Source of the DNA: an uncultured Desulfocapsa sp.
GTDB taxonomy: Bacteria; Desulfobacterota; Desulfobulbia; Desulfobulbales; Desulfocapsaceae
Reading direction: 5' to 3'
DNA: 42,659 nt
Assembly (NCBI GenBank): GCA_947311435.1
Contig: CAMZKT010000070.1
Span: forward strand, 1 to 42,659
A model generated the notes under the pieces. The model made no database searches. It worked only from the letters and a program-made list of their open reading frames with translations, and was not told where the DNA came from. Of this stretch, positions 26,099 through 34,856 are shown piece by piece. The first letter of the stretch is position 1. Each line of letters starts with the position of its first letter. Both the position numbers and the translations under genes were made by a program.

Positions 26099-26128
26099 AG
26101 GATAGGAGAAAAGAGGTATGGAAGTCAA
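26099..26128 (-). promoter_or_regulatory. Possible promoter of the AsmA-PilZ operon
   Basis: On the minus strand TTGACT (26128-26123) and TATCCT (26104-26099) have an 18-nt spacer, about 50 nt upstream of the AsmA start. A small GTACG/CGTAC hairpin lies in the predicted leader. Confidence 0.5.
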
Positions 26129-26363
26129 GTTTACTGTGAGATTTTTTACAGTCAGAGGTCGACACATCTCATCTTTGTCATGTGACGAATGGTTTTAGAG
26201 GGGGGGGAGTTTAAATTATTTGTCTTTTTCAATACGGTGTTTACGGAAGATTTCAGAGCTACTGATTGGAAACTCTCTGGATTCTCAATTTCCCAAGGGG
26301 GGACTGTATGAGCTGAAAGCCAAGGGTTTGGGCGGATGATACAATCTCAAGATTGTCAAGGAG

Positions 26364-26439
26364 TGGTGGGCCGTCGGGGAGTCGAACCCCGGACCTGCTG
26401 ATTAAGAGTCAGATGCTCTACCAATTGAGCTAACGGCCC
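26364..26439 (-). tRNA. tRNA-Lys(CUU)
   Basis: 76 nt on the minus strand. Acceptor GGGCCGT pairs with ACGGCCC; D arm AGCTCAATTGGTAGAGC; anticodon loop CTCTTAA with anticodon CUU (lysine); T arm GGGGTTCGACTCCCC. Discriminator A and the CCA end are encoded. It stands alone with its own promoter; downstream sequence has an ACAATC/GATTGT hairpin (26341-26356) without a T-tract. Confidence 0.97.
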
Positions 26440-26471
26440 ATGTGTTCCAAGTGAAAAAATAAAGAAGGATA

Positions 26472-26500
26472 CTAATAGCACAAGGTGAATCATTCGTCAA
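26472..26500 (-). promoter_or_regulatory. Promoter of tRNA-Lys
   Basis: Minus-strand TTGACG (26500-26495) and TATTAG (26477-26472) are 17 nt apart; transcription would start about 25 nt before the tRNA. Good spacing and position. Confidence 0.7.
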
Positions 26501-26586
26501 GCATGGTACGGGGTGCTAGGAAAATACATTCCCTTAGATCTTCGTTTGGATACCACGGAAAATTATTGTTTGAATGAGTTACTTGG

Positions 26587-26930
26587 GGGTGCAATACAAT
26601 AGAGTGCTAAATCGAGAAAGCATGTTATGTATTGATTTAACAATGTAATTTGAATTTCAAATGTTGAACAGGTAAGCGTGGACTCCGAGGAATATCGAAT
26701 GAAGAAGGAAAATAAAAAATTTGAACCGGAAGATTGGTTAATTAAGTTTGCGGTATGAATTGCTCAAAAGGTGTTTTTTAATGAAAACAGCCTGTTGACA
26801 TCTGATTTTTTGGCCAATCTACAAGTTTCCAGGGAGAAAACTTCGTAATTCGATATTCGACATTCTACGTAGCACGTTAATTCATCAGAGCATGGCGGAT
26901 TCAGCATTGTTTCTGTTTTGTATTGCACCC
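26587..26930 (+). mobile_element. MITE, long form (344 bp), with perfect 9-bp target duplication
   Basis: Starts GGGTGCAATACAA and ends TTGTATTGCACCC, perfect 13-bp terminal inverted repeats. Direct repeats GTTACTTGG at 26578-26586 and 26931-26939 form a 9-bp target duplication. The left about 95 bp and right about 60 bp match the short element at 13795-13948 in inverted orientation (close to 90 % by eye); a central block of about 190 bp is absent there. That block contains the start of a decayed small ORF. No transposase gene, so movement must have been driven in trans. Confidence 0.92.
26699..26758 (+). pseudogene. Remnant of a four-helix-bundle (23S rRNA intervening-sequence type) ORF inside the MITE
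   Basis: An ATG at 26699 with GAGGAA about 8 nt upstream encodes 19 residues, MKKENKKFEPEDWLIKFAV, then TGA. The start EDWLIKFAV-stop-I resembles the N-terminus of bacterial four-helix-bundle proteins (DxLIxFAVRI), where the TGA would replace the Arg codon CGA. The frame then runs 31 more codons to TAA without obvious family similarity, so much of the gene seems deleted. The resemblance is from memory and short; treat as tentative. Confidence 0.4.
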
Positions 26931-26954
26931 GTTACTTGGGCATAGGGACAAGAG

Positions 26955-27000
26955 CTACTGGCATCGAATGGGACAGGCTTACCTGTTTCGATACCAGTAG
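26955..27000 (-). terminator. Hairpin downstream of the carboxyltransferase gene, possible terminator
   Basis: CTACTGG/CCAGTAG, ATCGAA/TTCGAT and ACAGG/CCTGT stack into a long stem with a 4-nt bulge and a CTTA loop, 10 bp past the minus-strand stop at 27011. No T-tract follows on either strand, so it may be an mRNA 3'-end stabiliser rather than an intrinsic terminator. Confidence 0.4.
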
Positions 27001-27010
27001 TACAGGAAAA

Positions 27011-29287
27011 CTATCTATAATAAAGATTATGGCTCCCCATGGTCATCAGGGATTTGTGCAGATTACGGCGGAAATCCCGACGATCCCATATTCCTTGTAT
27101 ATGCCCGCGTTTGAGTGCATTTCGCGCAGAATGATAATCTGGTGGGATCGTAGTTCCTGTGGTTTCCCTGATTACACGGGGACCGGCAAAGCCTACCCGA
27201 CTGGAGCGGATGGCAAACTGATAAGGAGAACAACCGAGGAAGCTAGCAACCGGCCCTGCGTATGAATTGTTGTCATAAACAACTATGTAAAGGCCGCCAG
27301 CATCAATATACTCACGGACTGCCATGGTGCATTTGGGCATCTGAACGACTCCAAGCGTACCCTCCTGGATGCGGATACCGCCGGTGGTGTGTACATAGGA
27401 GAGCAGTGGGCGTTTCTTTCGTGTCGCAAGCTCACAAGCCTGAACGAACTTCTCTCCCTCTGCAGATCCCACTGTTCCGCTTCGAAAGTCACGGTACAGC
27501 ATGGAAACAACAATCTTGATATCCATTACTTTTGCAGTAAAGGTGAGGTTTCCGGAGCTGCGACCAGTATTCTTCTTACAACTGTTGAGGCGAGCATTCA
27601 AACCTGTATATTTTAGAGGATTCCCGGAAGTTATGTCAGTTGCAAAGAAAAAGATGGAATTCGGGTCAAAGATGTTGTGTAAATACCACTGATACTCCAT
27701 GGGGAAATGGTGTCCGCAAGTTTCGCAGACACCGCTAAATTCACCAAAGAGGTCGGGAACCCAAAGATCTTTACAGCCACTTTTCTGAGTGTTGGGACAG
27801 GTAAGAGTTCGATCCTCATTGGCGCGGGGACTTGTATAGATGTCAACCAGATTAAGCGGATCTTGAGTGGGCGTTGGAAGCGTCGGAGCAATTGTTTTAC
27901 TGTGTGTTATGCGTAGTGGGGGGGTGTTTTTTGCACTGCCCTTTTCAAAAAATGCCTTTAATGTGTTGAGTGGGCTGGTGATACGTTGCATCACCACGGA
28001 CCCTTCTCCAGACATATCTCTAACGACTTTTTTGAGGTATTTCTGTGAGTTCTTCACCACATCGTAGCGTAGGTTGTAGTAGATCTTCTCGCTTTTCTCT
28101 TGAAATTGTTTGAAAAATGTTTCGGCGGGATCGGGGTGTCCACCAAAGCCAAGCATGGCCATGTCACGATATTTTTTTGAACGGATGTTGAGCAGTCTTC
28201 TTTGTTCTTCCAGAGTGAGATCCCAGGGAATATCAATGGCGAGGTCTTTGCGTTCCTCTTTTTTCTTTCGCCTTCTATTTTCCCAGTCGCGTAAAGCCTT
28301 GAAACTCTTGGCACTGAGTACAACCTTGTCAGTGGCACGAGTGATTTCTGAGCGAATTTGGTTAAAAAACGCGAAGTCATCGTGTCGTGCACCGAGCTGC
28401 GGTTCTTTAACAATGGCATCAATGGTTCCAAGACTACGGTTATCAACAGCAGTAAGCTTCAGCCGTTCGGCACATACTTCCACCAGCTCTTTTGGTACTT
28501 TTTCACCTTCGGGGATTTTTCCTTCAATGGCAGCAGCACCTTCCGGAGATATTACCGAATAGTAACCGTGAGAACACATAAGACGGAAATCAGACAAACC
28601 AATAGCTTCGGCTCCACCAGATCCTCCTTCGGAGATGAGAGATACCATGGGAACCCGCAGTTTAGACATGGCGTAAATATTTCTGGCAATCTGCTGTGCA
28701 GCTCCGGGATACTCTTCGACGGGGAAGGAGCCTGGAGTAAAAATATAAAAATGGATGGGAATGCCTTCGGTTTCAGCAACCTTCATATAGCGAAGAGCTT
28801 TCTCGTTTCCTTCAGGTTTACAGGAACCTCCGTTACGGAACTCCTCCCCATGCCCGGTCTCCTGCCCGATAACCATAACAGTGGCAGTGTATGGTTTGTT
28901 TTTTATTCGTCGGACAATAGTTGCTTTTGCACAGACCATGGCAGGATCAATATTAGCTTCATCCTGCCCGCCAAGCTCGGTGTAATCTTCGTACACATTT
29001 TCCAAAATGTCTTTGAGGCTGAACCGTTCAACGGTACGAACAATGCGGACACGCTCCATGGGAGTCAACTGCTCCTCGGCACGTTCTTCCAGGAAACTAA
29101 TTGACTCGTCCAGCTTGCGTATTTCGGTCTGGAATTGTTCTTCGTGATATTCGTATGGGTTTTGTTTAAGTTCTGCGCAGGTCTTCTGGAAGTCAAAGAG
29201 ATTTCCCCAATTGGTGAAATCTTTAATTTGAATAAGGTAGTTGATGCGCTCTTCTATTTTCTGGAGAGCTTTAAGTAGTTCGTTCAT
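27011..29287 (-). CDS. Fused acetyl-CoA carboxylase carboxyltransferase, alpha-beta order (AccA-AccD)
   Basis: 758 residues, about the sum of AccA and AccD. Residues 1-330 are AccA-like: N-terminal helical region, PMERVRIVRTVER, GHGEEFRNGGSCKPEG, EGGSGGAEAIG (220-230) and ISPEGAAAI. A charged linker (about 335-480) leads to an AccD-like part with a four-cysteine zinc ribbon (Cys497, Cys505, Cys521, Cys524) and TTGGIRIQEGTLGVVQMPK in place of the usual SGGARMQEG. Separate accA and accD are the bacterial norm; propionyl-CoA-type fusions put beta first. It transfers CO2 from carboxybiotin to acetyl-CoA. The biotin carboxylase gene is 152 bp upstream on the same strand; no biotinyl domain is present in either. 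The substrate could also be another acyl-CoA. Confidence 0.88.
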   Translation of the reverse strand: MNELLKALQKIEERINYLIQIKDFTNWGNLFDFQKTCAELKQNPYEYHEEQFQTEIRKLDESISFLEERAEEQLTPMERVRIVRTVERFSLKDILENVYEDYTELGGQDEANIDPAMVCAKATIVRRIKNKPYTATVMVIGQETGHGEEFRNGGSCKPEGNEKALRYMKVAETEGIPIHFYIFTPGSFPVEEYPGAAQQIARNIYAMSKLRVPMVSLISEGGSGGAEAIGLSDFRLMCSHGYYSVISPEGAAAIEGKIPEGEKVPKELVEVCAERLKLTAVDNRSLGTIDAIVKEPQLGARHDDFAFFNQIRSEITRATDKVVLSAKSFKALRDWENRRRKKKEERKDLAIDIPWDLTLEEQRRLLNIRSKKYRDMAMLGFGGHPDPAETFFKQFQEKSEKIYYNLRYDVVKNSQKYLKKVVRDMSGEGSVVMQRITSPLNTLKAFFEKGSAKNTPPLRITHSKTIAPTLPTPTQDPLNLVDIYTSPRANEDRTLTCPNTQKSGCKDLWVPDLFGEFSGVCETCGHHFPMEYQWYLHNIFDPNSIFFFATDITSGNPLKYTGLNARLNSCKKNTGRSSGNLTFTAKVMDIKIVVSMLYRDFRSGTVGSAEGEKFVQACELATRKKRPLLSYVHTTGGIRIQEGTLGVVQMPKCTMAVREYIDAGGLYIVVYDNNSYAGPVASFLGCSPYQFAIRSSRVGFAGPRVIRETTGTTIPPDYHSARNALKRGHIQGIWDRRDFRRNLHKSLMTMGSHNLYYR

Positions 29288-29439
29288 TTAAGAGTATTCC
29301 AGTATGGTTTTTTTAGTGCCTTACTCCATAAAAACTGTAACAAAAGCGAGAAACCGGGAGAGTTTTTGTGAATCATGAATTTAGAGATGCTGCCAAGGCA
29401 CTTATCCAGCGACTCTAAAAATTCTTTTGGTTAATCGTG

Positions 29440-30843
29440 TTAGAAGGTCAGTAGTCGATCCAGGTTGTTCTTCAAGTAAGCAAGATTGGTTATAATTGCT
29501 TCGCCCTGTGAATCTTTACCCTTGATGCTTACCTCATCAATAAAGCGTGCTGCACGTTGCTTGGCCTCATCCATGTTTTCTCCCCAGACGAGTGCAAGCG
29601 CTAGATTCGGGTCATATTCGCTGGGAATGGTGTAGGGGCGGTCGAAAGGAACGTGTGTATAAACAGTGGACCATTCGTGTTTTGGGAAAGTGAAATCGGT
29701 GATTGTGCCTATCCATGGTGCAAATCCTCGTCTGGTGTCTTCTGCTACGATTCGCAGTTCGATGGATGCCCCCCGGAATTCGATACTGTCCTGGCTGTAA
29801 CCAATTTTTTCACCAAGTCCCAGTCTGATCTGTTCGCGGATGAGGTTTGGGTGTTTATTTTCCTGGTAACTTATTCGGGCTGAGACGTCATTTTCCACTT
29901 GAATCCTGGTGTTAACTTCAAGTAGATACGGTTGACCCTGGCGGGAAACGATCCATTCCCAGGTGCCTACGTTGTCGTAGTTCACGTGTTTTGCCAGTTT
30001 TAGTGAATATTCGACAACCTGATCAAGTACTTTTTGTTCATCAAATTCATAGTCAAAGCAGGATGCGTGGAATCCGGGAGCAGCCTCCACTCTTTTTTGG
30101 CGACCTGTGGACTGGATGGTACAATTACGTGAGCCAAAATGAATTCGTTCACCATGTTTTGAACAGAGGAGCTGTACCTCCAGATGGTTGTAGTCTGTGA
30201 GACATTGCTCAATAAGTACTCCGCCATCCCCAAACTGCCGTTTTGCGTAACTCTGAACCTGCCTGTAGATACGTCTGAATTCTGCTATTTCGATAACTTC
30301 TTCTATTCCCATGCCACCGCCACCGGCCGCAGCTTTAATGAGAATCGAAGGGCGTTCAACACCTTGCATTCTTTGACTTTCATGGAGTTTAAGAGCAATT
30401 TCTTCCGCATCCATTTCATTGTAGATGGGGCTGTCTGTTCCCGGAATGGTGGGGATTTTTAATTTATTGGCAACTTTTTTGGTGTTGATCTTATCACCAA
30501 GATCTCTGATGACTTCCCAGTTGGGACCGATAAATATAAGTGAGTGGTCTCGGGTGGCAGCACGCCTTGCAAAACGGTAATCCTCGGAGAAAAAACCGTA
30601 ACCGGGGTGTACTGCAGTGCAATGCGTGTGTGTGGCCACGGCAAAGAGATCGTTTGGATCGGTGTAGCTGTCTATTCGCCAGGCGTTTTGGCCAGGGCCA
30701 CTGGTAATATTACGTTGGACATGTTCTGAATCTTTGTCCGCATCAGTGTATACAACCACGTACTCAAGATCTAAATCCTTACAGGCTTCCATTATTCGGA
30801 TGGCGATTTCGCCCCTGTTTGCTATAGGAACCTTTCCTTCCAA
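29440..30843 (-). CDS. accC: Biotin carboxylase subunit of acyl-CoA carboxylase
   Basis: About 467 residues from a TTG at 30843 with AGAGGA 5 nt upstream, giving MEGKVPIANRGEIAIRIMEAC; another TTG at 30891 opens the same frame but lacks a ribosome site. Biotin carboxylase fold in order: IANRGEIAIRI, ATP-grasp with IKAAAGGGGMGIEEV, IQSTGRQKRVEAAPG (usually C-S-xQRR-QK), LEVNTRIQVEND (usually EhNtRiQVEH), and a BC C-terminal domain. EMKM-type biotin site absent, so the carrier must be separate. It carboxylates biotin with bicarbonate and ATP. The substitution CTIQSTGRQKRVEAAP and IQVEND is a mild departure from canonical AccC and is typical of a pyruvate/acyl-CoA carboxylase side branch. Confidence 0.88.
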   Translation of the reverse strand: MEGKVPIANRGEIAIRIMEACKDLDLEYVVVYTDADKDSEHVQRNITSGPGQNAWRIDSYTDPNDLFAVATHTHCTAVHPGYGFFSEDYRFARRAATRDHSLIFIGPNWEVIRDLGDKINTKKVANKLKIPTIPGTDSPIYNEMDAEEIALKLHESQRMQGVERPSILIKAAAGGGGMGIEEVIEIAEFRRIYRQVQSYAKRQFGDGGVLIEQCLTDYNHLEVQLLCSKHGERIHFGSRNCTIQSTGRQKRVEAAPGFHASCFDYEFDEQKVLDQVVEYSLKLAKHVNYDNVGTWEWIVSRQGQPYLLEVNTRIQVENDVSARISYQENKHPNLIREQIRLGLGEKIGYSQDSIEFRGASIELRIVAEDTRRGFAPWIGTITDFTFPKHEWSTVYTHVPFDRPYTIPSEYDPNLALALVWGENMDEAKQRAARFIDEVSIKGKDSQGEAIITNLAYLKNNLDRLLTF

Positions 30844-30959
30844 TGTAATCCTCTTATCGTGAAGCAGGGTTGGAAAAAGAGATTTTTGCAACCTGCATCT
30901 TAGTGTTATCGTTGAAATGTTATATAAGGTTTAATCCTTTATCAAGACAAGCTTTTTTT

Positions 30960-30988
30960 TTGCAACAGTTTTAAATTTTGCGTACTAT
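30960..30988 (+). promoter_or_regulatory. Possible promoter of corC-lnt
   Basis: TTGCAA (30960-30965) and TACTAT (30983-30988) with a 17-nt spacer, about 145 nt before the corC start. Each box is a 4/6 match. The leader between contains a four-codon ORF (see corC). Confidence 0.4.
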
Positions 30989-31133
30989 AGTCATACGGGA
31001 GCAATTAGAAAAGGAAAAAGCTAACTGGTTAGGAGCATTCATGGCTATTGCAACCTTCCAAACGAAAAGAAATGTAATGCTCGGCCTCAATAATGGAAAC
31101 TTATTAAAAGGATAGGGTTATGGTGGCCAGATA

Positions 31134-32054
31134 ATGGGATTTGCGAAGCCACCACAGCAAAACACTATGACAAAAGAAAAATTGGTTGATCAGGAAGTCC
31201 AGGTAGAGAAAAAGACTCTGTTGTGCCGGTTGTTTTCCCTCCTCCGTGTTGGGCGTTCTCCAGAAACCACGGAAGATCTGGAGCAGGAAATTCAGGAATT
31301 GCTCGAAGAGGGGGAAGAACAGGGGCTCATTTCCTCATTTGAAGAGCGAATGATTAATTCCATTTTTGATTTTCATGATACCCTTGCTGGAGAAGTCATG
31401 ACTCCTTCAACAGAGATTGTCAGTGCCGAGGTTACCATTGATGTAAATGACCTTGTGGATATGGTAATCGAAAAAGGCTTCACGAGGATACCTGTATACG
31501 AAGAAAATACAGATAACATAGTTGGTATTGTTCATGCTAAGGACTTACTGCAGATGTGTGCCAGAGGGCAGGAGAACAGGGGGTTGGCCGATTACTTAAA
31601 CCCACCATTGCTTATTGCAGAGGACAAACCCATTGGCGACCTGCTAAAGGATTTCCAAAAACAAAAGGTTCATATGGCTGTTGTCGCCGATGAATTTGGT
31701 ACAGTGCGAGGTCTGGTCACTCTTGAAGATATTCTGGAAGAAATTGTAGGTGAAATTGATGATGAGCACGATGTCGACAGGAGTCTGTTGCAGGAGGTGG
31801 ATGTGGATAGTGTGCAAGTGAAGGCTCAGGCGGATATCGAAGTCATTGAAGATCGGTTTGGGGTTGAAATGGCGGAGGGAGCATACGAATCCATTGGTGG
31901 TTTTGTCATTTTTAAACTTGGGCGTCTGGCTCGGGTGGGTGATACCGTTGAGGCTGAGGGCCTGTGTTTTACAGTGCTCAGTGCCACGAAACGGCAGATT
32001 GATCTGTTACGGGTTGACAGGTTGCCTGTATCGCCTGCAAAGGAAACAGAATGA
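31134..32054 (+). CDS. corC: CorC/YbeX-type CBS-domain protein
   Basis: 306 residues with no membrane segment. Two CBS domains (about 80-200: GEVMTPSTEIVSAE...RIPVYEENTDNIVGIVHAKDL; then HMAVVADEFGTVRGLVTLED) and the C-terminal CorC_HlyC domain (about 215-300). It resembles YbeX/CorC, which lacks the CNNM membrane domain and is tied to magnesium/cobalt balance and ribosome maturation. corC-lnt is a common pair; here the stop overlaps the lnt start. An upstream four-codon ORF (ATG at 31120, Met-Val-Ala-Arg-stop) with AAGG before it overlaps the corC start as TAATG, suggesting reinitiation. Confidence 0.92.
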   Translation: MGFAKPPQQNTMTKEKLVDQEVQVEKKTLLCRLFSLLRVGRSPETTEDLEQEIQELLEEGEEQGLISSFEERMINSIFDFHDTLAGEVMTPSTEIVSAEVTIDVNDLVDMVIEKGFTRIPVYEENTDNIVGIVHAKDLLQMCARGQENRGLADYLNPPLLIAEDKPIGDLLKDFQKQKVHMAVVADEFGTVRGLVTLEDILEEIVGEIDDEHDVDRSLLQEVDVDSVQVKAQADIEVIEDRFGVEMAEGAYESIGGFVIFKLGRLARVGDTVEAEGLCFTVLSATKRQIDLLRVDRLPVSPAKETE

Positions 32055-33610
32055 GCGGAGTTGCCACCCGCAACGCAGTGCTGCTTAGTAGTCTCTCCAT
32101 TTTTCTGCTTTGGCTGGGCATGCCCGGTGGCGGCGGGATATGGCCTCTTCTTCCTGTGGCCTGTGTTCCTTTTTTACTCATTGTGTTTCAGGGAAACAGG
32201 AAGCAGCTTGTTGTTTTTAGTATGCTTGTGGGTACCGGTCATTTTCTCCTGCAGCTTTACTGGATAGTGTTTGTTCTTGGTCACTATGGCGGCTTGCCTC
32301 TGTTTGCATCGATTCCTGCACTGCTTCTGTTGAGTATGTATATGGCATGCTATTTTATGATGTTTGGGCTTCTGGCGAATCGTTTTTTCCATTCCTTCTC
32401 TCCCTCTCTTTGCCTGTGGCTCATACCATCAATATGGGTGGCACTGGATTGGATACGGTCTCTCCCTGAGAGTGCTTTCCCGTGGATGGATCTTGGTTAT
32501 GGTTTTGCTCAGGTCCCGCTTTTGTGTCAGTCGGCCGATGTTTTGGGACATCATGGACTGACCTTTTCAGTCTTGCTGATGAATACTTTTTTTTCCCTTT
32601 TGCTGGTGCCTGGCAGTGAAAGAAGACCTGTTGTCAGGCTGGCTGTCCCTCTTGTTGCGGTACTGTGTACGCTTGTGTTGTATTCAGGACTGCGATGGCA
32701 GCAGCTGGAGAAATGCTTGCAGGATGCCGATGTTATGACCGTTGGTATTGTTCAGGGAAATGTGTCCCAGGAGCAGAAATGGAAACCGGCGGAGCAGGAA
32801 AGTACCGTTAAATCCTATGTGGATCAGAGCAGGAAACTCATGGGCAGCAAGCCCCGACCGGAGCTGCTGGTCTGGCCTGAAACCTCATTACCTTTTCATC
32901 CGGTCAGACATCCACTTCTCATCCCCATTCGTGATTTGCTGGAACAGGAGCATGTCATGTTGATGGCGGGTGCCCCTTGGTATGAAAAAGGGACGTCTGG
33001 AAATAATCAGTTTTTGTTTTATAATTCCAGTGTTCTTTTTAATAGCAACGGAGACATCGTTGCCCGTACATCTAAGAGTCAGCTTGTGCCCTTTGGAGAA
33101 TATGTCCCCTTTGCTGAATTGATTCCATTTGTTGCTCCTCTTGTGGAGGCTGTGGGGAATTTTAGCCGGGGTGAAATCGCCAATCCTCCCGCTTGTAAGA
33201 AGGCACGAATTGGAGTATTAGTCTGTTTCGAATCCGTCTTTGCTGATATTTCCAGAAAGTGGGTGGATGCTGGAGCAAATCTTCTTGTGAATATAACAAA
33301 TGATGCCTGGTATGGAAAATCGAGTGCTCCTCACCAGAGCCTGGCAATGACCAGGTTAAGGGCGGTGGAAACACGGCGTTCCGTCGTACGTTCGGCAAAC
33401 ACTGGTTTTTCTGGTTTTATTGATCCCATGGGACGTGTTTTTCAGGTGTCGTCGTTGTTTGTTCCCTGGGAAGGAAGCCAGCAGGTTCAGATAATGGAGG
33501 GACGAACCATTTTTGTGCGGGGGGGCTATCTTTTTGCGCCTCTTTGTTTCGTACTCACGGGATTGTTTTTTATCATTGCCATTATCAAGAAAAGCGATAC
33601 TGCTCAGTAA
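32051..33610 (+). CDS. lnt: Apolipoprotein N-acyltransferase Lnt
   Basis: 519 residues. About six membrane helices in the first 200 residues are followed by a periplasmic nitrilase-type domain (about 225-480) with the Glu-Lys-Cys triad: Glu in LLVWPETSLPF, Lys in ARTSKSQLVPFGEY, Cys in GVLVCFESVF. A last membrane helix ends the protein. It adds the third acyl chain to the N-terminal cysteine of lipoproteins. ATG overlaps the corC stop (ATGA). All catalytic residues are visible. Confidence 0.96.
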   Translation: MSGVATRNAVLLSSLSIFLLWLGMPGGGGIWPLLPVACVPFLLIVFQGNRKQLVVFSMLVGTGHFLLQLYWIVFVLGHYGGLPLFASIPALLLLSMYMACYFMMFGLLANRFFHSFSPSLCLWLIPSIWVALDWIRSLPESAFPWMDLGYGFAQVPLLCQSADVLGHHGLTFSVLLMNTFFSLLLVPGSERRPVVRLAVPLVAVLCTLVLYSGLRWQQLEKCLQDADVMTVGIVQGNVSQEQKWKPAEQESTVKSYVDQSRKLMGSKPRPELLVWPETSLPFHPVRHPLLIPIRDLLEQEHVMLMAGAPWYEKGTSGNNQFLFYNSSVLFNSNGDIVARTSKSQLVPFGEYVPFAELIPFVAPLVEAVGNFSRGEIANPPACKKARIGVLVCFESVFADISRKWVDAGANLLVNITNDAWYGKSSAPHQSLAMTRLRAVETRRSVVRSANTGFSGFIDPMGRVFQVSSLFVPWEGSQQVQIMEGRTIFVRGGYLFAPLCFVLTGLFFIIAIIKKSDTAQ

Positions 33611-33723
33611 TCAGTTGGTAATATGATGGTATGCAAAATGAGAGTTGCATACTCAAGTGGGTGGTTAAAAATAAAAAACAAATAAAAAAAAATAAACAAA
33701 ACGAAAAAAATTGGAGAAAGGAA

Positions 33724-34834
33724 ATGTCTATAGAAACTGGAGCTGCGGTCTCAAAACAGAAACTTCAGGATCTCAAAGGTCGGATGCTGGCCTTGAAGGA
33801 GCATCTTTGACTTAGCTCGACTAAAAGATGATCTGGAAAATCTGGAGCAACAGACTTTGATGCCCGGGTTTTGGGATGATGCAGAGCGAGCAAAAAAGGT
33901 ACAGAAGGAATTGGGGCGACTTCAGGATAGTATAAAAGGCTGGGAAGATCCCTGGGCCGAGCTGGAAGAGGCTGGACTCTTACTCGAAATGGCAAGTGAA
34001 GAAAACGACGCCGATACAGAGAGTGAAGTGGCTGCTCTTTTGCCTGAGATGGAAAAAGCCATTGAAATTGCGGAACTCGAATGCATGTTCTCAGGAGAGC
34101 ATGATTCGTCGAATGTGATAATATCAATTCATGCTGGAGCTGGTGGCACCGAAGCTCAGGACTGGGTCGGGATTTTACTTCGCATGTATTTGCGTTGGGC
34201 GGAAACAAAGGGGTTTTCAGCTGATATTCTTGACTTTCTTGCAGGAGATGAGGCCGGTACCAAAAGTGTCACCTTCATAATAAAAGGACGATATGCATAT
34301 GGATATATGCGTTCGGAGCTGGGTATCCATCGCCTGGTTCGTATTTCTCCTTTTGATGCCAGTGGAAGGCGTCACACCTCTTTTGCGTCTGTCATGGTTA
34401 TGCCCGAGCTTGACGATGATATTGATATTGCAATTGATGAGAAGGATCTGCGTATTGATACATATCGCGCCAGTGGCTCAGGTGGACAGCATGTCAACAA
34501 AACGGACTCTGCCATTCGGATAACGCATTTACCCACGGGTGTTGTTGTGCAGTGCCAGAATGAACGCTCCCAGCACAGAAACAAGGATATGGCCATGAAG
34601 ATGCTTGTTTCCCGGCTTTATGAATTGGAGAAGGAAAAACAGGCAGAACAGCAGGAAGGTCTGCACGGAGACAAGAAGGAGATTTCCTGGGGAAGCCAGA
34701 TACGATCCTATGTTTTACAGCCATATCGGTTGATTAAAGATCACCGAACTGAAGTTGAGATGGGGAATGTTGACGCTGTACTCGATGGTGATCTGGATTC
34801 CTTTATTAAGGCGTATCTGCTGTGGGCCAAATAA
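33724..34834 (+). CDS. prfB: Peptide chain release factor 2, with programmed +1 frameshift
   Basis: 369 residues if translation shifts +1 at 33808. Frame 0 runs from ATG at 33724 (GGAGAAAGGAA before it) for 28 codons to TGA at 33808-33810; the +1 frame resumes with GAC. RF2 motifs are intact: ISPFDASGRRHTSF (SPF recognition) and SGSGGQHVNKTDSAIR (GGQ catalytic). It recognises UGA and UAA. The frameshift makes synthesis autoregulated: low RF2 lets the ribosome slip at its own UGA. A GlcF-like gene follows 22 bp after the stop. Confidence 0.97.
33796..33811 (+). promoter_or_regulatory. RF2 programmed frameshift site
   Basis: AAGGAG (33796-33801), a 3-nt spacer, then CTT TGA C (33805-33811). 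Both the internal Shine-Dalgarno with 3-nt spacing and the slippery CTT followed by TGA C match the classical site. Confidence 0.97.
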
Positions 34835-34856
34835 ATCAGAGACAGGAGTAAGGGGG

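Noticed and set aside
26918-27265. 115-codon plus-strand frame
   Set aside because: Begins in the MITE end and runs antisense into the carboxyltransferase gene; no evidence of coding.
28358-29104. 248-codon plus-strand open frame
   Set aside because: Antisense to the AccA-like half of the carboxyltransferase gene, which has clear family motifs on the other strand.
34755-34856. N-terminal extension of the GlcF-like protein
   Set aside because: Would overlap the 3' end of prfB; the GTG at 34857 has a proper ribosome site and starts just before the first Cys motif.
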